Assembly: GCA_945878385.1 (NCBI GenBank)
Contig: CAMCTE010000010.1
Coordinates: 1-25,220, forward strand
DNA: 25,220 nucleotides
Reading direction: 5' to 3'
Source of the DNA: Azohydromonas lata NBRC 102462
GTDB lineage: Bacteria > Pseudomonadota > Gammaproteobacteria > Burkholderiales > Burkholderiaceae_C
A program made the position numbers and the translations under genes. The notes beneath the pieces are model-generated. The model was given only the letters and a program-made list of their open reading frames with translations, was not told the DNA's origin and ran no database searches. Of the stretch, positions 16,271-24,220 are shown piece by piece (within the stretch, counting starts at the first letter, position 1; each line of letters begins with the position of its first letter).

Positions 16271-18028
16271 TCAATGGCGCACCGGCCGCCCGTCGCCGGC
16301 ATCCGCCGACTGCATCATGAACACCGGCCGCGGCGCCGAGCGGCTTTGGCGGCCCACCGCCACCGCGTGTTTGAGGTCCATGTTCAGCTCGAAGGTGTCG
16401 GCGCTGGCACGAGGCCAGAAGGTGCGGAACACATCGTAGGGCCACTCCACCGCGCCTTGCTGCGCAGCAAGGATGGCGCCCTCGGTTACGAAGGGCAGTG
16501 AGGTCGACAGCAGCGTCACGCCCTGCCCGGTTCGCCGCACGATGTGCGAGGCGCTGATCTGCCCCGGATGGTTCAAGCCTGCGGCCTGCACCAGTTCCTT
16601 TAGGGCCTCCAGCGTGTGCTGGTGGAAGCGCCACACCCGCTCGGTCTTGTCGGCCACCACCAGCGCCTTTTGCCGGTCCGCGTCCTGAGTGGCCACGCCC
16701 GTGGGGCAGGCCCCCGTGTGGCAGCTCTGCGACTGGATGCAGCCCAGCGCAAACATGAAGCCCCGCGCCGCGTTGCACCAGTCCGCGCCCAAGGCCATCA
16801 TGCGGGCGATATCGAAGGCGCTGACCACCTTGCCCGCGCTGCCGATCTTGATGCGGCTGCGCAGGCCTATACCCACCAAGGTGTTGTGTACCAGCAGCAG
16901 GCCTTCCTGCACCGGCGCACCCATGTGGTCGGTGAATTCCAGCGGCGCCGCGCCTGTGCCGCCCTCGGCGCCGTCCACCACGATGAAGTCCGGCGTGATG
17001 CCGGTCTCGAGCATGGCCTTGCACACGCCGAACCATTCCCAGGGATGGCCGATGCACAGCTTGAAGCCCACGGGCTTGCCGCCGGACAAGGCGCGCAGCT
17101 TCTCCACGAACAGCATCATCTCGCGGGGGGTGGAAAACGCGCTGTGCGAAGCCGGGCTCACGCAGTCTTCGCCCACCTGCACGCCGCGCGCCTGCGCGAT
17201 TTCCGGGGTCACCTTCGGCCCCGGCAGCACGCCACCGTGTCCCGGCTTGGCCCCCTGCGACAGCTTGATCTCAATCATCTTCACCTGCGGGTCGCGCGCG
17301 TTCTCCACGAAGCGCTCCTCGCTGAAGCTGCCATCCGGGTTGCGGCATCCGAAATAGCCCGAGCCGATCTCCCAGATCAGGTCGCCCCCATTGGCCCGGT
17401 GGTGCACGCTGATCGACCCCTCACCGGTGTCGTGCGCGAAGTTGCCCTTGCGCGCACCACCATTGAGCGATCGGATGGCATTGGCCGAAAGCGAGCCAAA
17501 GCTCATGGCCGAAATGTTGAACACGCTGGCGCTGTAGGGTCGGGTACAGGAGGTACCCCCACCACCGATCTCGACACGGAAATCATGGTTGTGCACCACC
17601 GAGGGTTTGAGCGAGTGGTTGATCCACTCGTAGCCTTCCGCATGCACATCCAACTGCGTGCCGAATGGGCGCTTGTCGCCTTCACCCTTGGCGCGTTGGT
17701 ACACCAGCGAACGCTGCTGCCTGGAAAACGGCGCCGCCTCGTTGTCGCCTTCCAAGAAGTACTGACGAATCTCCGGGCGGATGTACTCGAAGAGAAAGCG
17801 CATATGCCCGATCAGCGGGTAGTTGCGCAGGATGGCCCGCTTGGTCTGCCGCACATCGCGCCAGCCCTGCACGCCACCGGCCAGGCCCAGTGCGGCCACC
17901 AACCACCACCCTGCGCCTGCCCCTGTGGCGGCCATCATCAGCCCACCCAATCCGCCCAGGCCAAACAACAGCCAGGTGGAATACCGCACGGGCATCCACC
18001 CGTCGAACATCGCTAACACTCGGGGCAT
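16271..18028 (-). CDS. Membrane-anchored FMN-binding glutamate synthase-family protein
   Basis: The 585-residue protein corresponds to the FMN/synthase domain of the large glutamate synthase subunit without the glutamine amidotransferase domain. Two hydrophobic segments (about 17-34 and 39-53) should anchor it in the inner membrane. Then come SAMSFGSLS (173-181), loop KLSQGAKPGHGGVLPG (255-270), VVDGAEGGTGAAP (350-362), the FMN phosphate region KIGSAGKVVSAFDIARM, and cysteines 430, 436 and 441 spaced C-X5-C-X4-C as in the 3Fe-4S cluster of glutamate synthase. It must use ammonia from elsewhere or have another reaction; its role is unknown. GGAGG on the coding strand 5 nt before ATG 18028 fixes the start. 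It diverges from metX and converges on the GST gene. Confidence 0.9.
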   Translation of the reverse strand: MPRVLAMFDGWMPVRYSTWLLFGLGGLGGLMMAATGAGAGWWLVAALGLAGGVQGWRDVRQTKRAILRNYPLIGHMRFLFEYIRPEIRQYFLEGDNEAAPFSRQQRSLVYQRAKGEGDKRPFGTQLDVHAEGYEWINHSLKPSVVHNHDFRVEIGGGGTSCTRPYSASVFNISAMSFGSLSANAIRSLNGGARKGNFAHDTGEGSISVHHRANGGDLIWEIGSGYFGCRNPDGSFSEERFVENARDPQVKMIEIKLSQGAKPGHGGVLPGPKVTPEIAQARGVQVGEDCVSPASHSAFSTPREMMLFVEKLRALSGGKPVGFKLCIGHPWEWFGVCKAMLETGITPDFIVVDGAEGGTGAAPLEFTDHMGAPVQEGLLLVHNTLVGIGLRSRIKIGSAGKVVSAFDIARMMALGADWCNAARGFMFALGCIQSQSCHTGACPTGVATQDADRQKALVVADKTERVWRFHQHTLEALKELVQAAGLNHPGQISASHIVRRTGQGVTLLSTSLPFVTEGAILAAQQGAVEWPYDVFRTFWPRASADTFELNMDLKHAVAVGRQSRSAPRPVFMMQSADAGDGRPVRH

Positions 18029-18033
18029 GGTCT

Positions 18034-18038
18034 CCTCC
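18034..18038 (-). promoter_or_regulatory. Ribosome binding site deciding the FMN-protein start
   Basis: The coding strand reads GGAGG five bases before the ATG at 18028, favouring it over an in-frame TTG at 18040 that lies upstream of this site. Confidence 0.75.
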
Positions 18039-18277
18039 AATGGGTGGCGCTGACGGCGGCCTCCCGTATCGGTTGATCATCGGCGGATTCGAGGGGCCCT
18101 GAACGCCCGGCGCCCCACGGCGGCACCCGCAGCCCGTCAGAATTCACGGTGGACGCGGCCGCGTCTTGTCTGAACGCTCCGATGCACCAGGACCCCGAGC
18201 CCGCTCGGCGCAGAATAGGAGCAAGCGCTCACCTACGCAACAGGACGATCCTGCTCGCACCCTGAGACACTGCGGGC

Positions 18278-18283
18278 TATACT
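18278..18283 (+). promoter_or_regulatory. -10 element of the metX-metW promoter
   Basis: TATACT matches the sigma-70 -10 consensus at five of six bases and would start transcription near 18290, just at the foot of the riboswitch P1 stem. The -35 position (18255-18260, TCGCAC at 17-bp spacing) is poor, so the promoter may be weak or assisted by an activator. Confidence 0.6.
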
Positions 18284-18290
18284 TTTGGAT

Positions 18291-18346
18291 TCAGCGCCGA
18301 TTTGTCCAGATTGCGGGCGCTCAAGAAATGCCGCTAAAAGGGACAC
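18291..18346 (+). ncRNA. SAM-II riboswitch (SAM_alpha) in the metX leader
   Basis: The segment matches the SAM-II aptamer in order and spacing. P1 is AGCGCC (18293-18298) with GGCGCT (18316-18321); the loop contains GATTTG and ATTGC; then an A-rich linker, the hallmark GCTAAAA (18333-18339) and GGGAC. The H-type pseudoknot is formed by loop GTCC (18304-18307) with GGAC (18341-18344). Order and spacing agree with the crystallised environmental SAM-II sequence as I remember it. The class binds S-adenosylmethionine and controls methionine-pathway genes; here it sits 59 bases before metX and directly before an intrinsic terminator. Function is inferred from motif, pairing and gene context. Confidence 0.93.
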
Positions 18347-18356
18347 CCCGGTGTCC
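18341..18356 (+). promoter_or_regulatory. Candidate antiterminator hairpin
   Basis: GGACACC (18341-18347) is complementary to GGTGTCC (18350-18356). The left arm shares GGAC with the SAM-II pseudoknot and the right arm is part of the terminator 5' arm, so this hairpin is incompatible with both. That is the geometry of an antiterminator: formed without SAM, disrupted with SAM. The fully paired form would leave only a two-base loop, so the apical pair is probably open. Confidence 0.65.
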
Positions 18357-18384
18357 GCTTCGGCGGCGCCGGGTTTTTCTTTTT
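18347..18384 (+). terminator. SAM-controlled intrinsic terminator (attenuator) before metX
   Basis: The 5' arm 18347-18358 (CCCGGTG, bulged T at 18354, CCGC) pairs with 18363-18373 (GCGG, CGCCGGG) around a TTCG tetraloop, giving 11 pairs including one G-T. T5-C-T5 follows (18374-18384). This is a strong rho-independent terminator placed between the SAM-II aptamer and the metX start. Confidence 0.88.
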
Positions 18385-18404
18385 CTGCAGCACCATCCTC
18401 AACC

Positions 18405-19538
18405 GTGTCCGTCGGCATCGTCACCCCGCAGAAGATGCAGTTCAGCGACCCGTTGCCCCTGCGCAGCGGCGCCAGTCTGCCGGCCTATGAATTGGCCTAT
18501 GAAACCTACGGCACCCTGAATGCGGCTCGCAGCAATGCCGTACTCGTGTGCCATGCGCTCAACGCCAGCCACCATGTGGCCGGCACCTATGCCGATCAAC
18601 CCAAGAATGTCGGTTGGTGGGACAACCTGGTGGGCCCCGGCAAGCCGCTGGACACCAACCGCTTCTTCGTCATCGGCGTGAACAACCCGGGTTCATGCTT
18701 TGGCTCCACAGGCCCTACCCACTTGAACCCCGCCACCGGCGAGCCCTGGGGGTCTGGCTTCCCCGTGGTCACGGTGGAAGACTGGGTGGACACACAGGCC
18801 CGCTTGCTGGACCGCCTGGGCATCACACAACTCGCGGCCGTGCTGGGCGGCAGCCTCGGGGGTATGCAGGCCCTGGCCTGGAGCCTGCGTCACCCGCAGC
18901 GCCTGCGCCACTGTGTGGCCGTGGCCACCGCACCCAACCTCTCGGCGCAGAACATCGCGTTCAATGAAGTCGCGCGCCGCGCCATCACCACCGACCCTGA
19001 GTTCCACGGCGGCCACTATCTGCTGCACGGCGTCATCCCTCGCCGCGGCCTGCGCGTGGCGCGCATGATCGGCCACATCACCTATTTGTCCGACGATTCC
19101 ATGGAAGCCAAGTTCGGCCGTGAACTCAAGCACGCCGAGTTGACCTACACCACCCAGGACATCGAGTTCCAGATCGAAAGCTACCTGCGCCACCAGGGCG
19201 ACAAATTCAGCGAATACTTCGACGCCAACACCTACCTGCTCATCACCCGCGCACTGGACTACTTCGACCCCGCACGCGGGCACGGCGGCAGCCTCAGCCG
19301 GGCTTTCGCGGCCGCGCGCGATGTGCGCTTCCTGGTGGTGAGCTTCACCACCGACTGGCGCTTTTCACCGGCGCGCTCTCGCGAAATCGTCAAGGCCCTG
19401 GTGGACAACAAGACCGCTGTCAGTTATGCCGAGATCGACGCGCCCCACGGCCACGACGCCTTCCTGCTGGAAGACCCGCGTTACCACGCGGTGATGCGGC
19501 TGCGCTTTGACCACATTGCCCGGGAGGTAGGGGCATGA
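18405..19538 (+). CDS. metX: Homoserine O-acyltransferase MetX
   Basis: The 377-residue alpha/beta hydrolase-fold enzyme acylates homoserine, the committed step of methionine synthesis. The triad is Ser150 in GGSLGGMQ, Asp317 in FTTDWRFSP and His350 in PHGHDAFL. Other family blocks are VLVCHALNASHHVAG, WWDNLVGPGKPLDT and GVNNPGSCFGSTGP. Many betaproteobacterial MetX enzymes are now assigned succinyl- rather than acetyl-CoA specificity; I cannot decide it here. The start is the GTG at 18405 because the N-terminus SVGIVTPQKMQF is family-like and the terminator ends just upstream. The frame is open back to a TTG at 18285, but that would translate the riboswitch. No Shine-Dalgarno is visible before the GTG. 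Expression should fall when SAM is plentiful. Confidence 0.94.
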   Translation: MSVGIVTPQKMQFSDPLPLRSGASLPAYELAYETYGTLNAARSNAVLVCHALNASHHVAGTYADQPKNVGWWDNLVGPGKPLDTNRFFVIGVNNPGSCFGSTGPTHLNPATGEPWGSGFPVVTVEDWVDTQARLLDRLGITQLAAVLGGSLGGMQALAWSLRHPQRLRHCVAVATAPNLSAQNIAFNEVARRAITTDPEFHGGHYLLHGVIPRRGLRVARMIGHITYLSDDSMEAKFGRELKHAELTYTTQDIEFQIESYLRHQGDKFSEYFDANTYLLITRALDYFDPARGHGGSLSRAFAAARDVRFLVVSFTTDWRFSPARSREIVKALVDNKTAVSYAEIDAPHGHDAFLLEDPRYHAVMRLRFDHIAREVGA

Positions 19539-20146
19539 ACACCGCCCACGACACGCTGCCCGACCATGTGGCAGCCAATGTGGCAGCCATCGCAGCGCTC
19601 GTACCGCACGGCTCTCGGGTGCTCGACCTGGGCTGCGGCCGTGGTGAGTTGCTGGCCCACCTGATCGCCCAGCGCGGCTGCAGCGGATACGGTGTGGAAA
19701 TCGACGACACCAATCTGCAGGCCTGCGTGCAGCGAGGGGTCGATGTCATTCAGCTCAACCTCGAAGAGGGGTTGGCCATGTTTGCCGACCACAGCTTCGA
19801 TGTGGTGCTGCAACTGCAAACCCTGCAGCACCTCAAGAACACCGAAACCATGCTGCGCGAAACCGCCCGCGTGGGCCGCATGGGCATCGTCAGCTTCCCC
19901 AACTTCGCGCATTGGCCCAACCGGCTTTCAGTGCTGCGCGGGCGCATGCCGGTCACCAAGACCCTGCCCTACCAGTGGTACGACACGCCCAACATCCGCG
20001 TCTCCACCTTTGCCGACTTTGAGGTCTTGGCCCAGCGCAATGGCCTGCGGGTGCTGCAGCGCTTTGGTGTGCAAGGTGGCCAGCGCGTCAACCTGATGCC
20101 CAACCTGCGGGCCAGTGTGGCGTTCTTTCAGTTCGACCGCGGTTGA
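19535..20146 (+). CDS. metW: Methionine biosynthesis protein MetW
   Basis: The 203-residue protein is a class I SAM-dependent methyltransferase-fold protein with VLDLGCGRGELL (29-40) as the SAM loop, GYGVEIDDTN (acidic end of strand 2) and the MetW-typical SFPNFAHWPNRL and LPYQWYDTPNIR blocks. MetW is encoded next to metX in many proteobacteria and is reported to work with MetX in homoserine acylation; its methyltransferase activity is unproven. The ATG overlaps the metX stop as ATGA and is preceded by GGGAGG seven bases upstream, so both genes share the SAM-II-controlled transcript. Its last 19 bases overlap the end of the convergent regulator gene. Confidence 0.94.
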   Translation: MNTAHDTLPDHVAANVAAIAALVPHGSRVLDLGCGRGELLAHLIAQRGCSGYGVEIDDTNLQACVQRGVDVIQLNLEEGLAMFADHSFDVVLQLQTLQHLKNTETMLRETARVGRMGIVSFPNFAHWPNRLSVLRGRMPVTKTLPYQWYDTPNIRVSTFADFEVLAQRNGLRVLQRFGVQGGQRVNLMPNLRASVAFFQFDRG

Positions 20147-21345
20147 TTGGCCGCTGCTGCGGTTTGCAGCGCGATGCGCAGGGCCAGGTGAATCTCCAGA
20201 CCGCGACCGGGTTCGTTCCAGCCCGGCAGCAGCGCAGTGATGGTCTCCAAGCGGTTGTGCAAGGTGTTCACATGTACGCTCAACACACGGGCAGCCGCAC
20301 GGGCGTTGTGGCCATGGTCCATGTAGGTCAGCAGGGTGGCCACCAGCGCCGTGCCGCGCGCCTGGTCGGCCCGGCGCAAGGGACCGATGAGCCGGTCCAC
20401 ATAGGCCGCGCGGGCCGGGCCCGATGCGGCCACCAGCAGCGCGCCCAGGGGCCCTGCATCGGCCGGCGTGTCTTCTCCCGCCCCCAAGGGCGGGGCATTG
20501 AAACCACCGTCGCGGTCCATCTGCTGGCGCAGGGCGCGCTGGCGTTCGTGCATCACCTGCAGCGTGTGCTGCGCCATGTCAGCCCTGGCCACACGCCCGA
20601 TGGCCCGCACCGCCACCGCAGCCAGCTGCTGCAGGGCGTCCACATCCATCACCGTCCATTGCCGCACCATGCGCTCGCCCACCAGCAGCACGCCGCAGCA
20701 AGCGCCCTCCATCATCAGGGGCACCGCCAACACGCCGTGCAGCCCCTCGGCCCGCAGCAGGGCGTCCATATCGGCAGCCTCCTGGCGCACCGCATCGGTG
20801 AGGCCATCGGCCGCCACCATCGGCGCGCCGTGCCGAGACAGCAGGCGGGCAAAGGGGTCTTGGGGCTGCAGCACATGCTGCGTCAGGCGGCCGATGAAAG
20901 TGCCGCTGTGCGCGCGCAGCCCGGCCTCGCCCGCGGCCATCACCAGCGGTGGGAACACATCCAGGCGCGCCACCGGCGCGTCCAGCATCTGACGCGCCTC
21001 GTCGGCCAGCGCCTGCATCAGGGCAGACAGACCCTCCACGCGTGACAGCCGGGCCGTCACTTCGGTGAACCGGGTGGACAGGCGCTGGCGCGCCTGAAGC
21101 TGCTGCAGCCAAGTGCGCAACCGGGCCATCGCGGCCACCGACGATTCCAGGGCGCCGCGGGTGGGGCCTTCCGGCAGCGTTTCCGACAGCTTCAACAGTT
21201 GCGGCAACAATACCGGCTCGGACTCGGGGTCTTCCAGCAGGCGGTTCATCAGCCCGGCCATCTGCTGCAAGGGGTCGGACATCACGAGCGGCTCGGAAGC
21301 CCTCGTTCCGCTGGGAACTTCTGGTGATGTTGGAATGTTGTTCAT
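20128..21345 (-). CDS. GAF-domain transcriptional regulator with PucR/CdaR-type C-terminal HTH
   Basis: The 405-residue protein has a helical N-terminal region (about 20-95), a GAF-like sensor domain (about 100-250, ending in VDALQQLAAVAVRAIGR), a helical, partly coiled linker to about 278, and a C-terminal HTH of the PucR/CdaR class (about 330-395: LLTYMDHGHNARAAARVLS, then VHVNTLHNRLETI). Such proteins typically regulate purine, sugar-diacid or catabolic genes. The effector and targets are unknown. The ATG at 21345 lacks an obvious Shine-Dalgarno, and Met22 (21282) is an alternative. The gene ends 19 bases inside metW, tail to tail, and is divergent from the small Hpt-like gene. Confidence 0.85.
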   Translation of the reverse strand: MNNIPTSPEVPSGTRASEPLVMSDPLQQMAGLMNRLLEDPESEPVLLPQLLKLSETLPEGPTRGALESSVAAMARLRTWLQQLQARQRLSTRFTEVTARLSRVEGLSALMQALADEARQMLDAPVARLDVFPPLVMAAGEAGLRAHSGTFIGRLTQHVLQPQDPFARLLSRHGAPMVAADGLTDAVRQEAADMDALLRAEGLHGVLAVPLMMEGACCGVLLVGERMVRQWTVMDVDALQQLAAVAVRAIGRVARADMAQHTLQVMHERQRALRQQMDRDGGFNAPPLGAGEDTPADAGPLGALLVAASGPARAAYVDRLIGPLRRADQARGTALVATLLTYMDHGHNARAAARVLSVHVNTLHNRLETITALLPGWNEPGRGLEIHLALRIALQTAAAANQPRSN

Positions 21346-21479
21346 GTTTCACAGGCGCCATGGCGGCAAGATCGGTACTGTGAACCATGGGTGCCCTGTG
21401 GACAACCTCCATTCCGGGGGGTATCCCCCCTGCAAGCCGGGGCGTCTATCATCGGCGCTCCACACCGAGCCCGCCCTTC

Positions 21480-21923
21480 ATGCAACATCCGCCGCAAGAC
21501 CCCTCACGCTGGCCCCACCCGTCCCTGGCGCTGGATCAGGCCCTGGACATCGCGGGGGTCATCGCCGCCACGGGGTGCACCGAGGAAGACCTGGTCGATT
21601 TGGCGGCCATCTTTCTGCAGGAACAGGCGAACATGACGGCCCGGCTGGAGCGTGCCTCACAAGCCATGGCCGCCCAGCGCGGCACCGCCTCTTGGCCTGA
21701 AGCGGTGGAACAGCTGCGCACCGCTGCGCATGAGCTCACCACCTCGTTCGGCATCGTCGGCGCCAAGGCGGCCGAGTCCTATTCGCGCCACACCCAACTG
21801 CGCACCCGCAAGGGCTCGGCACTGTCCGACCCGCCGCCCAGCGAATGTGACCTGCTCAACGCGGCCGCCGGCTTGCTGGGAGCGGTCGACCATGTCGCCA
21901 ACTTGCTGCGTCGGCAGGTGTGA
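21480..21923 (+). CDS. Small orphan Hpt-like (histidine phosphotransfer) protein
   Basis: The 147-residue, mostly helical protein resembles an Hpt four-helix domain. LVDLAAIFLQEQANMTARLERA is split by function into helix A (LVDLAAIFLQEQ) and helix B (NMTARLERA); then LRTAAHELTTSFGIVGAKAAE carries the candidate phospho-acceptor His84, and a final helix is LLGAVDHVANLLRR. The usual H-x-L-K-G-S/A box reads HELTTS, so the Lys and Gly after the His are missing and phosphotransfer is uncertain. No kinase or receiver gene is nearby. ATG 21480 is preferred; the frame opens at 21387, but that extension is Pro/Gly-rich and unlike a folded domain. No ribosome binding site is evident. Confidence 0.6.
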   Translation: MQHPPQDPSRWPHPSLALDQALDIAGVIAATGCTEEDLVDLAAIFLQEQANMTARLERASQAMAAQRGTASWPEAVEQLRTAAHELTTSFGIVGAKAAESYSRHTQLRTRKGSALSDPPPSECDLLNAAAGLLGAVDHVANLLRRQV

Positions 21924-21974
21924 GGGCGTCGGCGTCTGAGCCTGTTGCTGCAGGCCCAGCGCCCGCCCCCGTCA

Positions 21975-24182
21975 TCAGGCCGCCGCCTTGACCTTCAAGC
22001 GCCAGGCGTGCAGCAAGGGCTCGGTGTAACCGCTGGGTTGCGCCAGGCCCTTGAACACCAGGTCCGTCGCCGCCTTGTAGGCCTTGGAGCCGGCCAGGTT
22101 GGCCGTCATCGGCTGGTAGGACGGGTCGCCCGAATTCTGCCAATCCACCACCGCGGCCATGCGCTTGAAGGTGGCCTCCACCTGCTTCTTGGTGACGATG
22201 CCATGCAACAGCCAGTTGGCGATGTGCTGGCTGGAAATGCGCAGCGTGGCGCGGTCTTCCATCAGGCCCACATTGTGGATGTCGGGCACCTTGGAGCAGC
22301 CCACTCCTTGGTCGACCCAGCGCACCACATAGCCCAGGATGCCCTGCACATTGTTGTCCAGCTCGGCCTGCTTCTCGGCTTCGGTCCAGAACGGGACCAG
22401 TGCGCAGGGAATCTGCAGGATCGAGTCCAACAGGTTCTCTTCCATCGCGCGCGACTTGTCGGTGCGCACGAAGACATCCATGCTCTTGAGCAGGTTGGGC
22501 ACATCCACCTGGTGGTAGTGCAGCGCGTGCAGTGTGGCCGCCGTGGGAGAAGGCACCCAGGCGGTGTTCGCGCCCGACTGCGGGTGGGCAATCTTCTGCT
22601 TGAGCATGTCGGACATCAGGTCCGGCATGGCCCACATGCCCTTGCCGATCTGCGCCCGCCCGCGCAGGCCACAGGCCAGGCCCACCTGCACATTGTTGAG
22701 CTCATAGGCACGCAGCCATTGCGAGTTCTTCATCAGGGGCTTGCGCACCATCGCGCCCGAATGCATCGCGGTGTGGATCTCGTCGCCGGTGCGGTCCAGG
22801 AAGCCGGTGTTGATGAAGGCCACGCGGTGCTTGGCGGCGTTGATGCACGCGGCCAGGTTGATGCTGGTGCGGCGCTCCTCGTCCATGATGCCCAGCTTGA
22901 CCGTGTTCTCCTTCAAGCCCAGCAGGGTCTCCACTCGGCTGAACAATTCATTGGCAAAGGCCACCTCGGCCGGGCCGTGCATCTTGGGCTTGACGATGTA
23001 AACCGAGCCCTTGCGCGAATTGCGGATCGTCTGGCCCTTGGCGGGCTTGAGATCGTGCAGGGCGATGGCCACAGTGACCACCGCATCCATGATGCCTTCG
23101 GGAATCTCGGCGCCCCGGTCACCCCACAGGATGGCCGGGTTCGTCATCAGGTGGCCCACATTGCGCACGAACAGCAGCGAGCGCCCATGCAGGGTCAAGG
23201 CACCGCCCGTGGGGCGGGTGTAGCGGCGGTCTTCGTTCAGGCGCCGGGTGAAGCTCTTGCCACCCTTTTGAACCTCTTCGGTCAGGGTGCCCCTGAGGAT
23301 GCCCAACCAATTCGCGTAGCCCACCACCTTGTCCTGCGCATCCACGGCTGCCACCGAGTCTTCCAGGTCCAGGATGGTGCTCAGAGCCGACTCCAACACC
23401 AGATCGCTCACGCCTGCGGCGTCGGTCTTGCCGATGGGGTGCTTGCGGTCCACCTGGATTTCCAGATGAATGCCGTTGTGGCGCAACAGGATGGCCGTCG
23501 GTGCCGACTCGGCGCCTTGGTAGCCGGCCAAGCGGTCTGTCTGGGCCAGGCCGGTCACCGTTCCGTTCTTCAGCGACACACGCAGCTTGCCGCCCTCTAC
23601 GCGGTACAGCACGCTGTCCCGGTGAGAGCCTTCGGCCAGGGGCGCCACGCGGTCCAGCACATGGCGGGCGTACTCGATCACCTTGGCCCCGCGCACCGGG
23701 TTGTAGGCCCCGCTGCGCTCGGCACCATTGGCCTCGCTGATGGCATCAGTGCCATACAGCGCGTCGTACAGAGACCCCCAACGCGCATTGGCCGCGTTCA
23801 GGGCATAGCGGGCGTTCAGGATGGGCACCACCAACTGCGGGCCGGCCAACTTGGCCACCTCATCGTCCACATTCGCGGTTTCGCACTGCACCTGTTCGGG
23901 CGCAGGCACCAGGTAACCGATGTCCTTGAGGAAGGACTTGTAGCGGGGCATGTCGCTGATCGGGCCCGGGTTGGCCTTGTGCCAGTCGTCGAGCTGCAAC
24001 TGCAGGCGGTCGCGCTCGGCCAAAAGGGCTGCGTTCTTGGGCGCCAGGTCGTGCACGAGCGCCGACAGGCCTTTCCAGAAATTCAGGGAATCCAGCCCCG
24101 TGCCCGGCAGCACCTGCTTTTCGATGAACTGGTGCAGCTCCGTGGCCACTTGAAGGCCGTGGGTGGCAATTCGGTTGGTCAT
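21975..24182 (-). CDS. glcB: Malate synthase G
   Basis: The 735-residue length and sequence identify the monomeric G isoform, which condenses glyoxylate with acetyl-CoA to malate and CoA. Catalytic residues are visible: Arg340 in FVRNVGHLMTNPAILW, the Mg ligands Glu435 (GIMDEERRTS) and Asp463 (NTGFLDRTG), and the general base Asp634 in KVPDIHNVGLMEDRATLRIS. LEDSVAAVD (273-281) and MWAMPDLMSDML are further family blocks. AAAGGA on the coding strand, 8 nt before ATG 24182, supports the start. The gene lies 66 bp downstream of a haloacid dehalogenase in the same direction, so both may be co-transcribed. Malate synthase G usually serves growth on glycolate/glyoxylate precursors. Confidence 0.97.
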   Translation of the reverse strand: MTNRIATHGLQVATELHQFIEKQVLPGTGLDSLNFWKGLSALVHDLAPKNAALLAERDRLQLQLDDWHKANPGPISDMPRYKSFLKDIGYLVPAPEQVQCETANVDDEVAKLAGPQLVVPILNARYALNAANARWGSLYDALYGTDAISEANGAERSGAYNPVRGAKVIEYARHVLDRVAPLAEGSHRDSVLYRVEGGKLRVSLKNGTVTGLAQTDRLAGYQGAESAPTAILLRHNGIHLEIQVDRKHPIGKTDAAGVSDLVLESALSTILDLEDSVAAVDAQDKVVGYANWLGILRGTLTEEVQKGGKSFTRRLNEDRRYTRPTGGALTLHGRSLLFVRNVGHLMTNPAILWGDRGAEIPEGIMDAVVTVAIALHDLKPAKGQTIRNSRKGSVYIVKPKMHGPAEVAFANELFSRVETLLGLKENTVKLGIMDEERRTSINLAACINAAKHRVAFINTGFLDRTGDEIHTAMHSGAMVRKPLMKNSQWLRAYELNNVQVGLACGLRGRAQIGKGMWAMPDLMSDMLKQKIAHPQSGANTAWVPSPTAATLHALHYHQVDVPNLLKSMDVFVRTDKSRAMEENLLDSILQIPCALVPFWTEAEKQAELDNNVQGILGYVVRWVDQGVGCSKVPDIHNVGLMEDRATLRISSQHIANWLLHGIVTKKQVEATFKRMAAVVDWQNSGDPSYQPMTANLAGSKAYKAATDLVFKGLAQPSGYTEPLLHAWRLKVKAAA

Positions 24183-24190
24183 GACAGAGG

Positions 24191-24196
24191 TCCTTT
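24191..24196 (-). promoter_or_regulatory. Ribosome binding site of glcB
   Basis: The coding strand reads AAAGGA eight bases before the ATG at 24182, an ideal distance. Confidence 0.65.
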
Positions 24197-24220
24197 CGGG
24201 ATGATGATGGTTTGGTGGAG

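Larger units (their letters stand above)
18029..18404. other. Divergent intergenic region upstream of metX
   Basis: This 376-bp gap has no gene. Its right third holds the metX -10 element, the SAM-II riboswitch and the attenuator terminator listed separately. In the left two thirds (about 18041-18270) I see no coding frame with protein-like content, no clear promoter for the minus-strand FMN protein and no repeat of note. Confidence 0.7.

Noticed and set aside
21387..21479. Upstream extension of the Hpt-like protein
   Set aside because: Pro/Gly/Ser-rich sequence with no helical character, lying where the divergent promoters should be.
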